This document shows positions 9,384 through 16,498 of a stretch of 64,000 nt of DNA, one piece after another. The stretch lies in NCBI GenBank assembly GCA_039978075.1, contig JBDWCA010000002.1, positions 558,001 through 622,000 of the forward strand, in the 5' to 3' direction. The stretch is from Anderseniella sp039978075 (GTDB lineage Bacteria; Pseudomonadota; Alphaproteobacteria; Rhizobiales; Aestuariivirgaceae). How positions within the stretch are numbered: position 1 is the stretch's first letter; each line of letters starts with the position of its first letter. The notes under the pieces are model-generated. The model was not told where the DNA came from. It worked only from the letters and a program-made list of their open reading frames with translations, and ran no database searches. A program made the position numbers and the translations under genes.

Positions 9384-9401
9384 GGTGGGGGTTCCTTCCT
9401 C

Positions 9402-9734
9402 TCAGGCTCGGTTGACAAATGATGCCAGGGCTTCGGCGGACTCCTCCTCCGCCCCGGCACAGCAATTTTCCAGCAGGTAGGCACTCAGCGCATAAACGGC
9501 GCTGATATTTGCCCGGTACAGGTTTTGACGGCCGCGTTTCTCGCGCATCAGCAGGCCTGCGGCTGTCAGGATATTCAGGTGAAAGGCAAGGGTTGCCGAT
9601 CCTTGTCCGAGTTCTTCGCCAATACGCCCGGCGATTGCACCATCAGGTCCCATGCGGACGAGATATCGCAGAATATCCAGGCGGGTTTCCTGCGACAGGG
9701 CGGCGAGGCGGTTCAATACAGTTGTTTTCTCCAT
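9402..9734 (-). CDS. arsR: ArsR/SmtB-family arsenic-responsive repressor
   Basis: This 110-residue winged-helix repressor has the ArsR-type LSQETRLDILRYLVRMGPDG start and a recognition region with SATLAFHLNILTAAGLL. The classical alpha-3 ELCVCDL metal site is absent. Vicinal Cys91-Cys92 (ENCCAG) lie in the C-terminal helix, resembling ArsR proteins that sense As(III) with C-terminal cysteines. It is the first gene of arsRDA and an inverted repeat overlaps its start. It may also act on the arsenite-oxidase operon, but that is inference. Confidence 0.93.
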   Translation of the reverse strand: MEKTTVLNRLAALSQETRLDILRYLVRMGPDGAIAGRIGEELGQGSATLAFHLNILTAAGLLMREKRGRQNLYRANISAVYALSAYLLENCCAGAEEESAEALASFVNRA

Positions 9735-9769
9735 ATCTCTATAGATATCGAGATATAAAGTTGAGTCAA
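9733..9769 (-). promoter_or_regulatory. Probable ArsR operator and arsRDA promoter
   Basis: An inverted repeat ATATCTC (9733-9739) / GAGATAT (9750-9756) encloses a nested TCTATAGA palindrome and overlaps the arsR start codon. On the minus strand a -35-like TTGACT (9769-9764) lies just upstream with AT-rich -10-like sequence inside the palindrome. Position and symmetry fit autoregulation by ArsR. The exact -10 and transcription start are uncertain; transcripts may have a very short leader. Confidence 0.65.
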
Positions 9770-9790
9770 GTAATCAAAGCCCGTTCAGAT

Positions 9791-10483
9791 CTATTCAAAC
9801 TGGGGCCAGCCAACCCATCCCGCCGGAATATCCAACCGGTAATTGTTGGAATGCGTGCCGATATCCCACCGGGTATAAAGGTCGCCGAGAAAGAAATAGA
9901 GCTTGTTGTTTTTCAGTGCGGAACTTCTGTTTGGCCAGTTCACGCTGACCCCGCACAGCGGCGCAACGGTCAGGCCACCGGTCCAGCCCTGCCCGATCTT
10001 TCGGGGATACCCATCATCACTTTTCTGCGGCAGCGACCCGTCGGCAACTGTGAAGCGTGTGTATTCGTCGCCGCGGAAGACATAGACTGTCTGGCTGTCG
10101 CCGCGATCCACATAGATGGGCGCAAAGGGACCGCCGGCACTCGCAGCGCACGGTAATAGAGTTTGAACCGGTGTTGCAGTGTCATCGACCTTGTTTGTTG
10201 TTACATCCCAGCCGACGGCTTCGTCCCGGCCCTGGAAAAAAAACCAGATCTTGTTCTGCCAGCCAGGGACATGGATTGCGCCGCACAGATCAACGCCCGG
10301 AAAGTGATCCTGCAGCCCGGGCCAGCCCTCGGCAATGTCCATGGGATAGTCCGGCCACAACTCTTCTTTTTCAATGTCCCAGCGGATGTACTGGCGCTTC
10401 TTGAAGAAATACAAAGCGTGTTCGGGACCGGTCTTGACCGAACCTGTCCAGTCGACATGAACTGCCGCCACTGGCCCGATCAT
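9791..10483 (-). CDS. Hemopexin-repeat protein, single beta-propeller, no signal peptide
   Basis: The 230-residue sequence is built from about four hemopexin-type blades, seen as repeated aromatic blocks: YFFKKRQYIRWD, WFFFQGRDEAVGWD, YVFRGDEYTRFT and YFFLGDLYTRWD. Such propellers bind ligands or partner proteins. No export signal is visible, so it is probably cytoplasmic. Its ATG overlaps the stop of the ferredoxin-subunit gene by 4 bp, making it the third gene of a unit with the molybdoenzyme and its Fe-S subunit, where a membrane anchor (DmsC/PsrC type) would normally be. Function in this setting is unknown; a docking or substrate-presenting subunit is a guess. Confidence 0.8.
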   Translation of the reverse strand: MIGPVAAVHVDWTGSVKTGPEHALYFFKKRQYIRWDIEKEELWPDYPMDIAEGWPGLQDHFPGVDLCGAIHVPGWQNKIWFFFQGRDEAVGWDVTTNKVDDTATPVQTLLPCAASAGGPFAPIYVDRGDSQTVYVFRGDEYTRFTVADGSLPQKSDDGYPRKIGQGWTGGLTVAPLCGVSVNWPNRSSALKNNKLYFFLGDLYTRWDIGTHSNNYRLDIPAGWVGWPQFE

Positions 10484-11046
10484 TTGTTCCCGCCGAAACG
10501 GTCCGCACCATCAACAACCACGCCCGGAAATCCCTGCATGCCTTGGCTTCCGCCCAGTTTTCCGGCAACTTTCTTGCGGTTTTGCTGGGCCAGTTCGGCA
10601 AGTGATCCTGATTTGATCGCCCCGGTCGGACACACTTCCTCGCAGGCGCGCGGCATGTCATGCGGACGTTCACTGCCGGGGGTCTGGCAAAAGTTGCATT
10701 TTTCCATTTTCCCGGCCATCGCGGTCAGCTGCGGTGCATTGAACGGGCACGCCCAGGCGCAGAAGCCGCAGCCGATACACACGCTGGGATCGACCAGAAC
10801 GATACCGTCGTCGCCACGTTTGCTGATTGCACCGACCGGACACGCTGTCTGGCACGGCGCATCGCCGCAATGCATGCAGGCCATGGACACATTCATTGCC
10901 TGTACATCGGGAAACTCGCCGCTTTCCACCTTGACCACTTCACGCCATCTCGGGCCAACCTCAACCTCGTTCCAGGTCTTGCAGGCGATCTCACAGGCGT
11001 GACATTTGACGCACAGCTCGGCTGCGAAATAGAATCCATGTTGCAT
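10480..11046 (-). CDS. Four-cluster [4Fe-4S] electron-transfer subunit (DmsB/PsrB-like)
   Basis: The 188-residue protein contains cysteine motifs for four [4Fe-4S] clusters: CVKCHACEIAC, CMHCGDAPCQTAC, CIGCGFCAWAC and a CNFC...CEEVC set. This matches DmsB, PsrB, PhsB and HybA-type subunits. It would wire the adjacent molybdopterin enzyme (gap 15 bp) to a redox partner. There is no TAT signal, consistent with the catalytic subunit also lacking one, so the complex should be cytoplasmic. The C-terminal 35 residues are Gly-rich and unlike DmsB. Confidence 0.92.
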   Translation of the reverse strand: MQHGFYFAAELCVKCHACEIACKTWNEVEVGPRWREVVKVESGEFPDVQAMNVSMACMHCGDAPCQTACPVGAISKRGDDGIVLVDPSVCIGCGFCAWACPFNAPQLTAMAGKMEKCNFCQTPGSERPHDMPRACEEVCPTGAIKSGSLAELAQQNRKKVAGKLGGSQGMQGFPGVVVDGADRFGGNK

Positions 11047-11061
11047 GTGTCAGCTCCTGAT

Positions 11062-13173
11062 TCAGGCCGGGCGTACCCGGACCTTGCATTCGTTGTAGCA
11101 ATTGGCGCCGGTTACGCGATTGGTGTGAATTTCCATCAGATTGTTGGAATGGGCACCTTTGCCTTTGGCAACTGATCCCATTGCCCAGTGGCCAAAGCCA
11201 TGGCCATGCCGGATCGACACAGCGCCGGGAACAAGTCCCTGCACAACCTTGGCGCGAATGGTGATGTTGTCCTTGGGGCTTTCAATGACGACCATCTGGT
11301 CATCCTCGATAGAGTACTTCGCAGCATCACTGGCATTGATTTCAACCCAGTTTTCCGGACAGATTTCCATCAGCAACGGATTGTTCTGCGTCACGATATT
11401 GCAGTGCATTGACAGTTTTGAGTGGGTTACCTGCAAGGGATAGTCGTCATCGGGAATGACAGTGCGTTCAGTGTAGTCCGGATAAGCATTGAAGCCTGCA
11501 TCCGCGTAGGCGTGAGAATAGATTTCAATCTTGCCTGTCTTGGTTCCCAGGCAATCCGCCAGCTTGTTGAATTTGGGCGGTTGCGACCAGAATCCGCGCT
11601 CTTTGAGTTCTTCCAGCCCGCCGGGTAAATCTGCCGTCGCGGTTTTTGCCCAGTCTTCCCAGTGTTCAAAGGCAAAATGCTCACCCCATCCCATCTTTTG
11701 CGCAATTCCCTTGGCTATTTCATAAGGGGGTTTGGATTCACCGACCGGCTCAATGGCCGGCTGACAGATGATGGCTTCTGCACCCAGCCAAAGCCCCTGA
11801 CGAACCTCGGCCATTTCATAAAACGACGTTTCCGGCAGGACAATGTCACATTCAAGTGCGGTTTCACTCATCAGCACTTCACAGGCCACGGCCAGTTCGA
11901 GATGCTTGAACATCTCAAGCATTTTGTCGCGGTCAGGATCGCTCATCACCGGATTGGTGGACTGCACGAACAGCGCCTTTACCGGGTAGGGGTCGCCTTC
12001 AATCACCGCCTTTGGCAATTGGGCATTGGGCAGGTCAGGCGCGATCGGGTACCCCATTGCTGCATGCAGAGGGTCCTTTTCAGGCTTGCGCTTGGCCTCT
12101 TCAGGAATATTGAGCGGCAGGCCGACCGGAGCCCAGTCTTTCAGGTGCAGGTTTCCAGGTCCGTCCACCTGGCCGCAGATTGCGTCCAGAATATAACAGG
12201 CCCTGCCGGCATCATTTCCATTGGTGTAATATCCCGAGCCCTTGAAGATCGCGGACATTGCCGGCTTCGTGGTGGCGAATTCACGTGCCAGGCGCTTGAT
12301 CGTTTCAGCGTCAACACCACACTTTTCCGCCGCCCATTCGGGCGTGTAACCATTGTCTTTCAGATGGTCGCGGAATCCGTCAAAGCCTTCGCAGTACTTC
12401 TTGACGAACTCCTTGTCATGCAGCCCCTCGGCGATGATGTGCTGGCACATGGCCAGGGCCATGGCGCCATCGGTGCCCGGGTTGATCGGGATCCACTCAT
12501 TGGCCTTCTGCGCAGTTTCGGTGAACGCAGGATCGATCACAATGATCTTCGCGCCGCGCTTTTTCGCCTCCAGCAGGGCCCGGCTTTCGAACAGCCCCTG
12601 ATTGGCGCCCAGCATGTTCATGCCCCACAGGACGATGTATTTCGAATTGACGAAATCGTGCATCGGAAAGGGATGACCAAACAGGGTCAGACATGCTGAC
12701 CGGCGGTCCATTTCGCAGCCGGACGTGTGAGTGTACATGTTCGGCGAGCCGTAAAGGTCGCCGAGAAGGTGCCGGTAAAACTGTGTGTTGGGATCGTGAT
12801 GGCAGGTCAGCGCAACAGCCTCGGGTCCATGCTTTTCCGCGATGGACTTCAGCTTGTCGGCGATAAACGTGAAGGCTTCGTCCCATGAGATCCGCTTGAA
12901 CTCACCGGGCTGGCCTTTTGCATTGGTGCGCAGCATCGGGTACTTCAGCCGGTCCGGATCCTGCGTCATCCACCAACTGGCCATGCCTTTCGAGCAGCGC
13001 GTGCCGATATTGTTGGGCGCGTCTTCATTGCCCTTGACGTAGACGACCTTGTTGTCGCGGACATAAACCTCGGTTGGGCAGTTCCACGGGCACGAGTAAC
13101 AGAAACTTTTGACGAGTTTTGCACCCTTAATTTTCGCTATTCGGTCTGATAACTTCATGCCCGGTTCTGACAA
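11062..13173 (-). CDS. Molybdopterin (bis-PGD) oxidoreductase, cytoplasmic, DMSO-reductase family
   Basis: This 703-residue catalytic subunit begins with a [4Fe-4S] motif, CYSCPWNC, followed by RCSKG (residues about 25-63). SGCEMDRR provides the likely Mo-ligand Cys. A C-terminal molydop_binding domain starts near PLQVTHSKLSMHCN. TTG 13173 is chosen because GGGAGG sits six bases upstream; ATG 13158 is too far from it. There is no twin-arginine signal, unlike PsrA, PhsA or ArrA. The sequence resembles the polysulfide/thiosulfate/arsenate-reductase side of the family, but the substrate is not readable. In this arsenic/corrinoid context it might reduce or oxidise an intermediate such as a pentavalent methylarsenical; that is speculation. 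Confidence 0.85.
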   Translation of the reverse strand: MSEPGMKLSDRIAKIKGAKLVKSFCYSCPWNCPTEVYVRDNKVVYVKGNEDAPNNIGTRCSKGMASWWMTQDPDRLKYPMLRTNAKGQPGEFKRISWDEAFTFIADKLKSIAEKHGPEAVALTCHHDPNTQFYRHLLGDLYGSPNMYTHTSGCEMDRRSACLTLFGHPFPMHDFVNSKYIVLWGMNMLGANQGLFESRALLEAKKRGAKIIVIDPAFTETAQKANEWIPINPGTDGAMALAMCQHIIAEGLHDKEFVKKYCEGFDGFRDHLKDNGYTPEWAAEKCGVDAETIKRLAREFATTKPAMSAIFKGSGYYTNGNDAGRACYILDAICGQVDGPGNLHLKDWAPVGLPLNIPEEAKRKPEKDPLHAAMGYPIAPDLPNAQLPKAVIEGDPYPVKALFVQSTNPVMSDPDRDKMLEMFKHLELAVACEVLMSETALECDIVLPETSFYEMAEVRQGLWLGAEAIICQPAIEPVGESKPPYEIAKGIAQKMGWGEHFAFEHWEDWAKTATADLPGGLEELKERGFWSQPPKFNKLADCLGTKTGKIEIYSHAYADAGFNAYPDYTERTVIPDDDYPLQVTHSKLSMHCNIVTQNNPLLMEICPENWVEINASDAAKYSIEDDQMVVIESPKDNITIRAKVVQGLVPGAVSIRHGHGFGHWAMGSVAKGKGAHSNNLMEIHTNRVTGANCYNECKVRVRPA

Positions 13174-13453
13174 AGCAACCTCCCAATGATTTTCCGTTCC
13201 GGCTCATTTGTATGGTCGGAATTTTTACAGGCCGGCCCGGGGTCCAAGTGCCAGCGATGAGCCGGGGGCCAGTGACAGGTTAACCGTATACGCTCGCGCA
13301 TATGGTGGTCACACACGCAGCGAATACCCCCCCTTCACACCCGGTATGACTGGCCTTGAAACATGTCTGCTAGGGTTTTCGCTCAGCTCGTCGGGAGACC
13401 CTTGCGGGCAACAGGAATTGCGACGTGCTTGCGCTGCGTATAACGAGGTTAAC

Positions 13454-14467
13454 ATGCTGAATTTTGAAGACGAAAACCCGATTGTCATCGGTGAAAACAT
13501 CAACACGACACGTCGCATCCGGGCCGATTCCAAGAATATCGTGAAGAAGGATGGCAAAGTTTTCTGGCGCTATCCGGCACTGGAAGGTGGTGACGGTTTT
13601 CTCGATGTTACAGAACAATACCCGGAAGATGAAAAGCAGGTTCGCTCAGCCCGGATCGGACATATCCGCCAGGGCGTCAAGGATCAGGAAATGGAGTTTC
13701 TCACCTGGGCCATCAAGGCGCAGGTCAATGCTGGCTCGCACATCATTGACCTGTGTGTGGACGAGTTGTCGGTTTACCCGGAAGAGCGCCATGAATTCAT
13801 GCGCTGGATTGTCAAGACCGCACAGAAGATATGCCCGGAGGTTTCCTTTGCCGTTGACAGCTCGGATCCCGACACGTTGCGTGCCGGGCTTGAAGTCTAC
13901 GACACGTCGCTGTCGCGTCCGGCTATCAATTCGGTCAGCCTGGAGGTAGGCCGCGATGTCGTGATCGACATCGGAAAGGAAGCGGGTGCGCTGATTTTTG
14001 CCAATGGTTCAGGCGATTCCGGCATGCCGCAGGATGAACATGAGCGTATTGCGAACCTGACCAAGCTGATGGGAATGATGGATGAAAAGGGCGTTCCGAT
14101 GCGGGACCGGTTCCTTGATCCGCTGGTTTTTCCGGTCGGGGCCGGGCCACAATTCGGTGTGCATTTCCTGAATGCGGTGAAAGGTTTGCGTGAAAAATTT
14201 CCTGAGGTCCGAATTTTTGGAGGCCTGTCCAACGTCTCCTTTGGCCTGCCACGGCGCAAACTGTTGAACGATGCGTTTATCCGCCTGTGCATGGACGCAG
14301 GCTGTGATGCGCTGATGATTGATCCGCTGATGAACCCGCTGGACGAAATTCTGAAACCGCCTGCGGATCAAAGCGAATACGAAAAAGCCGCAGCGGTCAT
14401 GACCGCAGAAGACGAGTATGGTCTGAAATTCCTGAAATATGTGAGAAGCCAGGCAAAAGCGGCCTGA
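13454..14467 (+). CDS. Pterin-binding corrinoid:tetrahydrofolate methyltransferase (MtvA/AcsE-like)
   Basis: The 337-residue TIM-barrel protein carries the pterin-binding motifs shared with dihydropteroate synthase and AcsE: VIGENINTT at the start, FAVDSSDPDTLRAGLEVY, INSVSLEVG and GGLSNVSFGLP. Such enzymes move methyl groups between a corrinoid protein and tetrahydrofolate. ATG 13454 is preceded by GAGG at correct spacing; an upstream extension to 13208 is non-homologous and rejected. It is transcribed alone, divergently from the molybdoenzyme, and ends in a strong terminator. In this island it probably accepts methyl from a methyl-corrinoid protein, producing methyl-THF for the MetF-like enzyme. 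Confidence 0.92.
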   Translation: MLNFEDENPIVIGENINTTRRIRADSKNIVKKDGKVFWRYPALEGGDGFLDVTEQYPEDEKQVRSARIGHIRQGVKDQEMEFLTWAIKAQVNAGSHIIDLCVDELSVYPEERHEFMRWIVKTAQKICPEVSFAVDSSDPDTLRAGLEVYDTSLSRPAINSVSLEVGRDVVIDIGKEAGALIFANGSGDSGMPQDEHERIANLTKLMGMMDEKGVPMRDRFLDPLVFPVGAGPQFGVHFLNAVKGLREKFPEVRIFGGLSNVSFGLPRRKLLNDAFIRLCMDAGCDALMIDPLMNPLDEILKPPADQSEYEKAAAVMTAEDEYGLKFLKYVRSQAKAA

Positions 14468-14517
14468 TAGCGATCTTGACATTCATAAGGCTTGCGGCGG
14501 CTGGATCAGTCGCCGCC

Positions 14518-14554
14518 AGAGCCCTTCTTTACGGATGAAGGGCTCTAGTTTTTT
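14518..14554 (+). terminator. Rho-independent terminator of the pterin methyltransferase gene
   Basis: A 10-bp perfect stem AGAGCCCTTC (14518-14527) / GAAGGGCTCT (14537-14546) is followed by AG and six T residues (14549-14554). It lies 50 bp after the plus-strand stop and abuts the stop of the convergent Zn-ribbon gene. Confidence 0.92.
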
Positions 14555-14796
14555 CAGCTGGCTTCCAGCAGTCGTGCACGCGCTACCGTTTCCGCGTGCT
14601 CACAGGCATCACAGGTAACCAGTGCACCGACAATCCCGCTTGGGCTGATATCACCGCCGATTTCAGCTGCGTTGGTTCCGTATTTTTCCCAGATCTTTAC
14701 GATCACATCCTCGTTGCCGCAGGAAGCACACTTTGTGCCGGTGCCATACATTTCGGCAAACTTTTGTTGCTCTTCCTTGGTCAGATCCCGGCTCAT
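14554..14796 (-). CDS. Small Zn-ribbon protein (two CxxC pairs), function unknown
   Basis: This 80-residue protein contains CASC and CDAC motifs about 35 residues apart, a layout for one bound Zn or other metal. ATG 14796 has AAGGAGG directly upstream. I do not recognise a named family. It is the promoter-distal gene of the corrinoid unit GntR, CobW, RACo and corrinoid protein. Given the thiol pairs it could be a metal or arsenic-binding accessory, or a regulator of complex assembly; these are guesses. Confidence 0.75.
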   Translation of the reverse strand: MSRDLTKEEQQKFAEMYGTGTKCASCGNEDVIVKIWEKYGTNAAEIGGDISPSGIVGALVTCDACEHAETVARARLLEAS

Positions 14797-14822
14797 TGTT
14801 TCCTCCTTCAAGCAAATTTCTT

Positions 14823-15494
14823 CTAGATCAGGTTACGCATGTCTTTCTGCCGTTGTGCGATATACGATCGAACGGCCAGGTTTGCCGCATCGGAATCCTT
14901 GCAGCGAATGGCGTCGGCAGCCTCGATCGCCATGTCCGAATGGGCCTTGGCGAGCGCACTCCAGTCACCACGGGTCTGTGAAATATAGAACCACAGCCGC
15001 AGGTGCAGATTGAATATTCTCGGTATTGTCTCCTGGATATACTGGTTCTTCGAGGCAGTGCCGAGGGCATCATAGAAGGACCGGTCAACACTGACATATT
15101 TGTCGACATCCTGTCCGCCGGCCAGTTTCTCCAGCTCTTTCGCGATAGCTGTTAACGCGGCTGATTCCTCGTCGGAGCGACGCAAGCTTGCCAGACGGGC
15201 TGCCTCACCGTCGATCAGCGCCCTGAACTCATAAATACTGCGTGTGCTGGCTGCGCTGATTTCGGATACGACAACGCCGCGATGAGGGTAGTGGACCGTC
15301 AGTCCTTCGGTGGCCAGACGCTGCATTGCTTCGCGGATCGGGGTTCGGCCGATGCCGGTTTCCGCAGTGATATCCCGATCCAGAAGGACGGCGCCTGGCG
15401 GTAATTCCAGTCGAATGATCCGTTCCGCCAGCAACCAGTAGGCACGTTCTGCCTGCGACCGGGCGGGGCCGTCTTTCGTAGCCGTGGAGGTCAT
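14823..15494 (-). CDS. GntR-family transcriptional regulator (FCD subfamily)
   Basis: The 223-residue protein has an N-terminal winged helix (residues about 15-80, with RTPIREAMQRLATEGL) and a C-terminal all-helical FCD ligand domain typical of FadR/VanR-like repressors. FCD domains usually bind small organic acids, often with a metal ion. It overlaps the CobW gene by 4 bp, so it is made with the corrinoid machinery and probably regulates it in response to substrate or product. The paired 19-bp palindromes at 20312 and 21383 are candidate operators. Ligand unknown. Confidence 0.9.
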   Translation of the reverse strand: MTSTATKDGPARSQAERAYWLLAERIIRLELPPGAVLLDRDITAETGIGRTPIREAMQRLATEGLTVHYPHRGVVVSEISAASTRSIYEFRALIDGEAARLASLRRSDEESAALTAIAKELEKLAGGQDVDKYVSVDRSFYDALGTASKNQYIQETIPRIFNLHLRLWFYISQTRGDWSALAKAHSDMAIEAADAIRCKDSDAANLAVRSYIAQRQKDMRNLI

Positions 15495-16498
15495 GGTGCC
15501 GGTGCCTCTTCAAGATTTGAATTCCCCAGCAAAGCGGTGAAGAAATCGGGTTCAATTCCATCCCCGATGAAAACCAGATAGTGTCGGTCGCGCGGGTCGG
15601 TCGGCGTTATTTCTACGCTGCCCATAGCGACCTGAACAAGGTGGTCTTTACCTTTTATCCTCACGAACCCCTTTGAACGCCACAGGCTTTCCGGCGCTTT
15701 TGCATAAAGCGCGATCAGTGCGTCACGATCGATATCATCGGGAACCTCCAGAACAAAGGAATCAGCCGGTGCATGCAGCGCATGATGATGATGGTCGTGA
15801 GCGTCATCATGGCTGTGATCATGATCATGATCATGATCATGGTCGTGATTGTGGCTGTGTTCGTGTTCCTCGTCATCCGCCTCCCAGTTTTGCAGCGCCA
15901 TGCTGATCGGACCATCCAGAACCTCGTTCAAATCAACATCACAGCGTTCGGCAAACCGGATGACGGCATCCGGGTTTAGTTCTTCGACCTCGGCTTGCAC
16001 TTCCTTGAAAAGGTCAACATCGCCCATATCGAGCTTGTTGAGGATCACATAATCAGATTTTTCGACCTGTGCCTCGTAAAACGGTCCGAGCATGGTCCGG
16101 ATTTTCATGAATTTCGGCGCGTCGACGACGGTAACCATCGGCCCTACTTCAAAGCGCTCGGTGAATTCTTCAGCTGCAAAAGACGACATGACCTGTTCTG
16201 GTTCAGCCACACCTGTAGCCTCGATGATAATATGGTCAACGTCAGACTTCGCGTCCAATTCCAGAACAGCCGCCTCCAGTGAACCTTTCAACGTGCAGCA
16301 AAGGCATCCCGTGGACAGCTGCACCACATCAATGCTGTTGCCTGTCAGTATCTCGCCGTCAACGCCGACATCCCCGAATTCGTTTACAATCAGCGCGAGA
16401 CGCCGTTTCGCGCCGTATTCATTCAAAATGCGCGCTGCCAGCGTCGTCTTGCCCGATCCAAGAAAACCAAACAGCATATCCACTCGTGTTTTCTTCAT
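15491..16498 (-). CDS. CobW/COG0523-family GTPase metallochaperone with His-rich loop
   Basis: The 335-residue protein has Walker A GFLGSGKTT, the COG0523 motif STGCLCCT (CxCC metal site), the EATGVAEP switch region, the NKLD guanine-specificity motif and a C-terminal CobW_C domain. Between them (residues about 215-245) is a His/Asp tract with alternating H-D repeats that would bind Zn2+ or Co2+. COG0523 GTPases insert metals into target proteins, and CobW members are tied to cobalamin biology. Here the gene overlaps both RACo-like and GntR genes by 4 bp. The likely task is Zn delivery to the URO-D methyltransferases or Co/corrinoid handling. Confidence 0.93.
   Translation of the reverse strand: MKKTRVDMLFGFLGSGKTTLAARILNEYGAKRRLALIVNEFGDVGVDGEILTGNSIDVVQLSTGCLCCTLKGSLEAAVLELDAKSDVDHIIIEATGVAEPEQVMSSFAAEEFTERFEVGPMVTVVDAPKFMKIRTMLGPFYEAQVEKSDYVILNKLDMGDVDLFKEVQAEVEELNPDAVIRFAERCDVDLNEVLDGPISMALQNWEADDEEHEHSHNHDHDHDHDHDHSHDDAHDHHHHALHAPADSFVLEVPDDIDRDALIALYAKAPESLWRSKGFVRIKGKDHLVQVAMGSVEITPTDPRDRHYLVFIGDGIEPDFFTALLGNSNLEEAPAP

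Noticed and set aside
13208..13453. N-terminal extension of the pterin methyltransferase
   Set aside because: No homology-like sequence, and the ATG at 13454 has a proper GAGG site; the segment is divergent promoter DNA.
15773..15860. Repeated atgatc-type tract that could look like a simple repeat or CRISPR-like array
   Set aside because: It encodes the His/Asp tract of the CobW GTPase; units are too short and unspaced.
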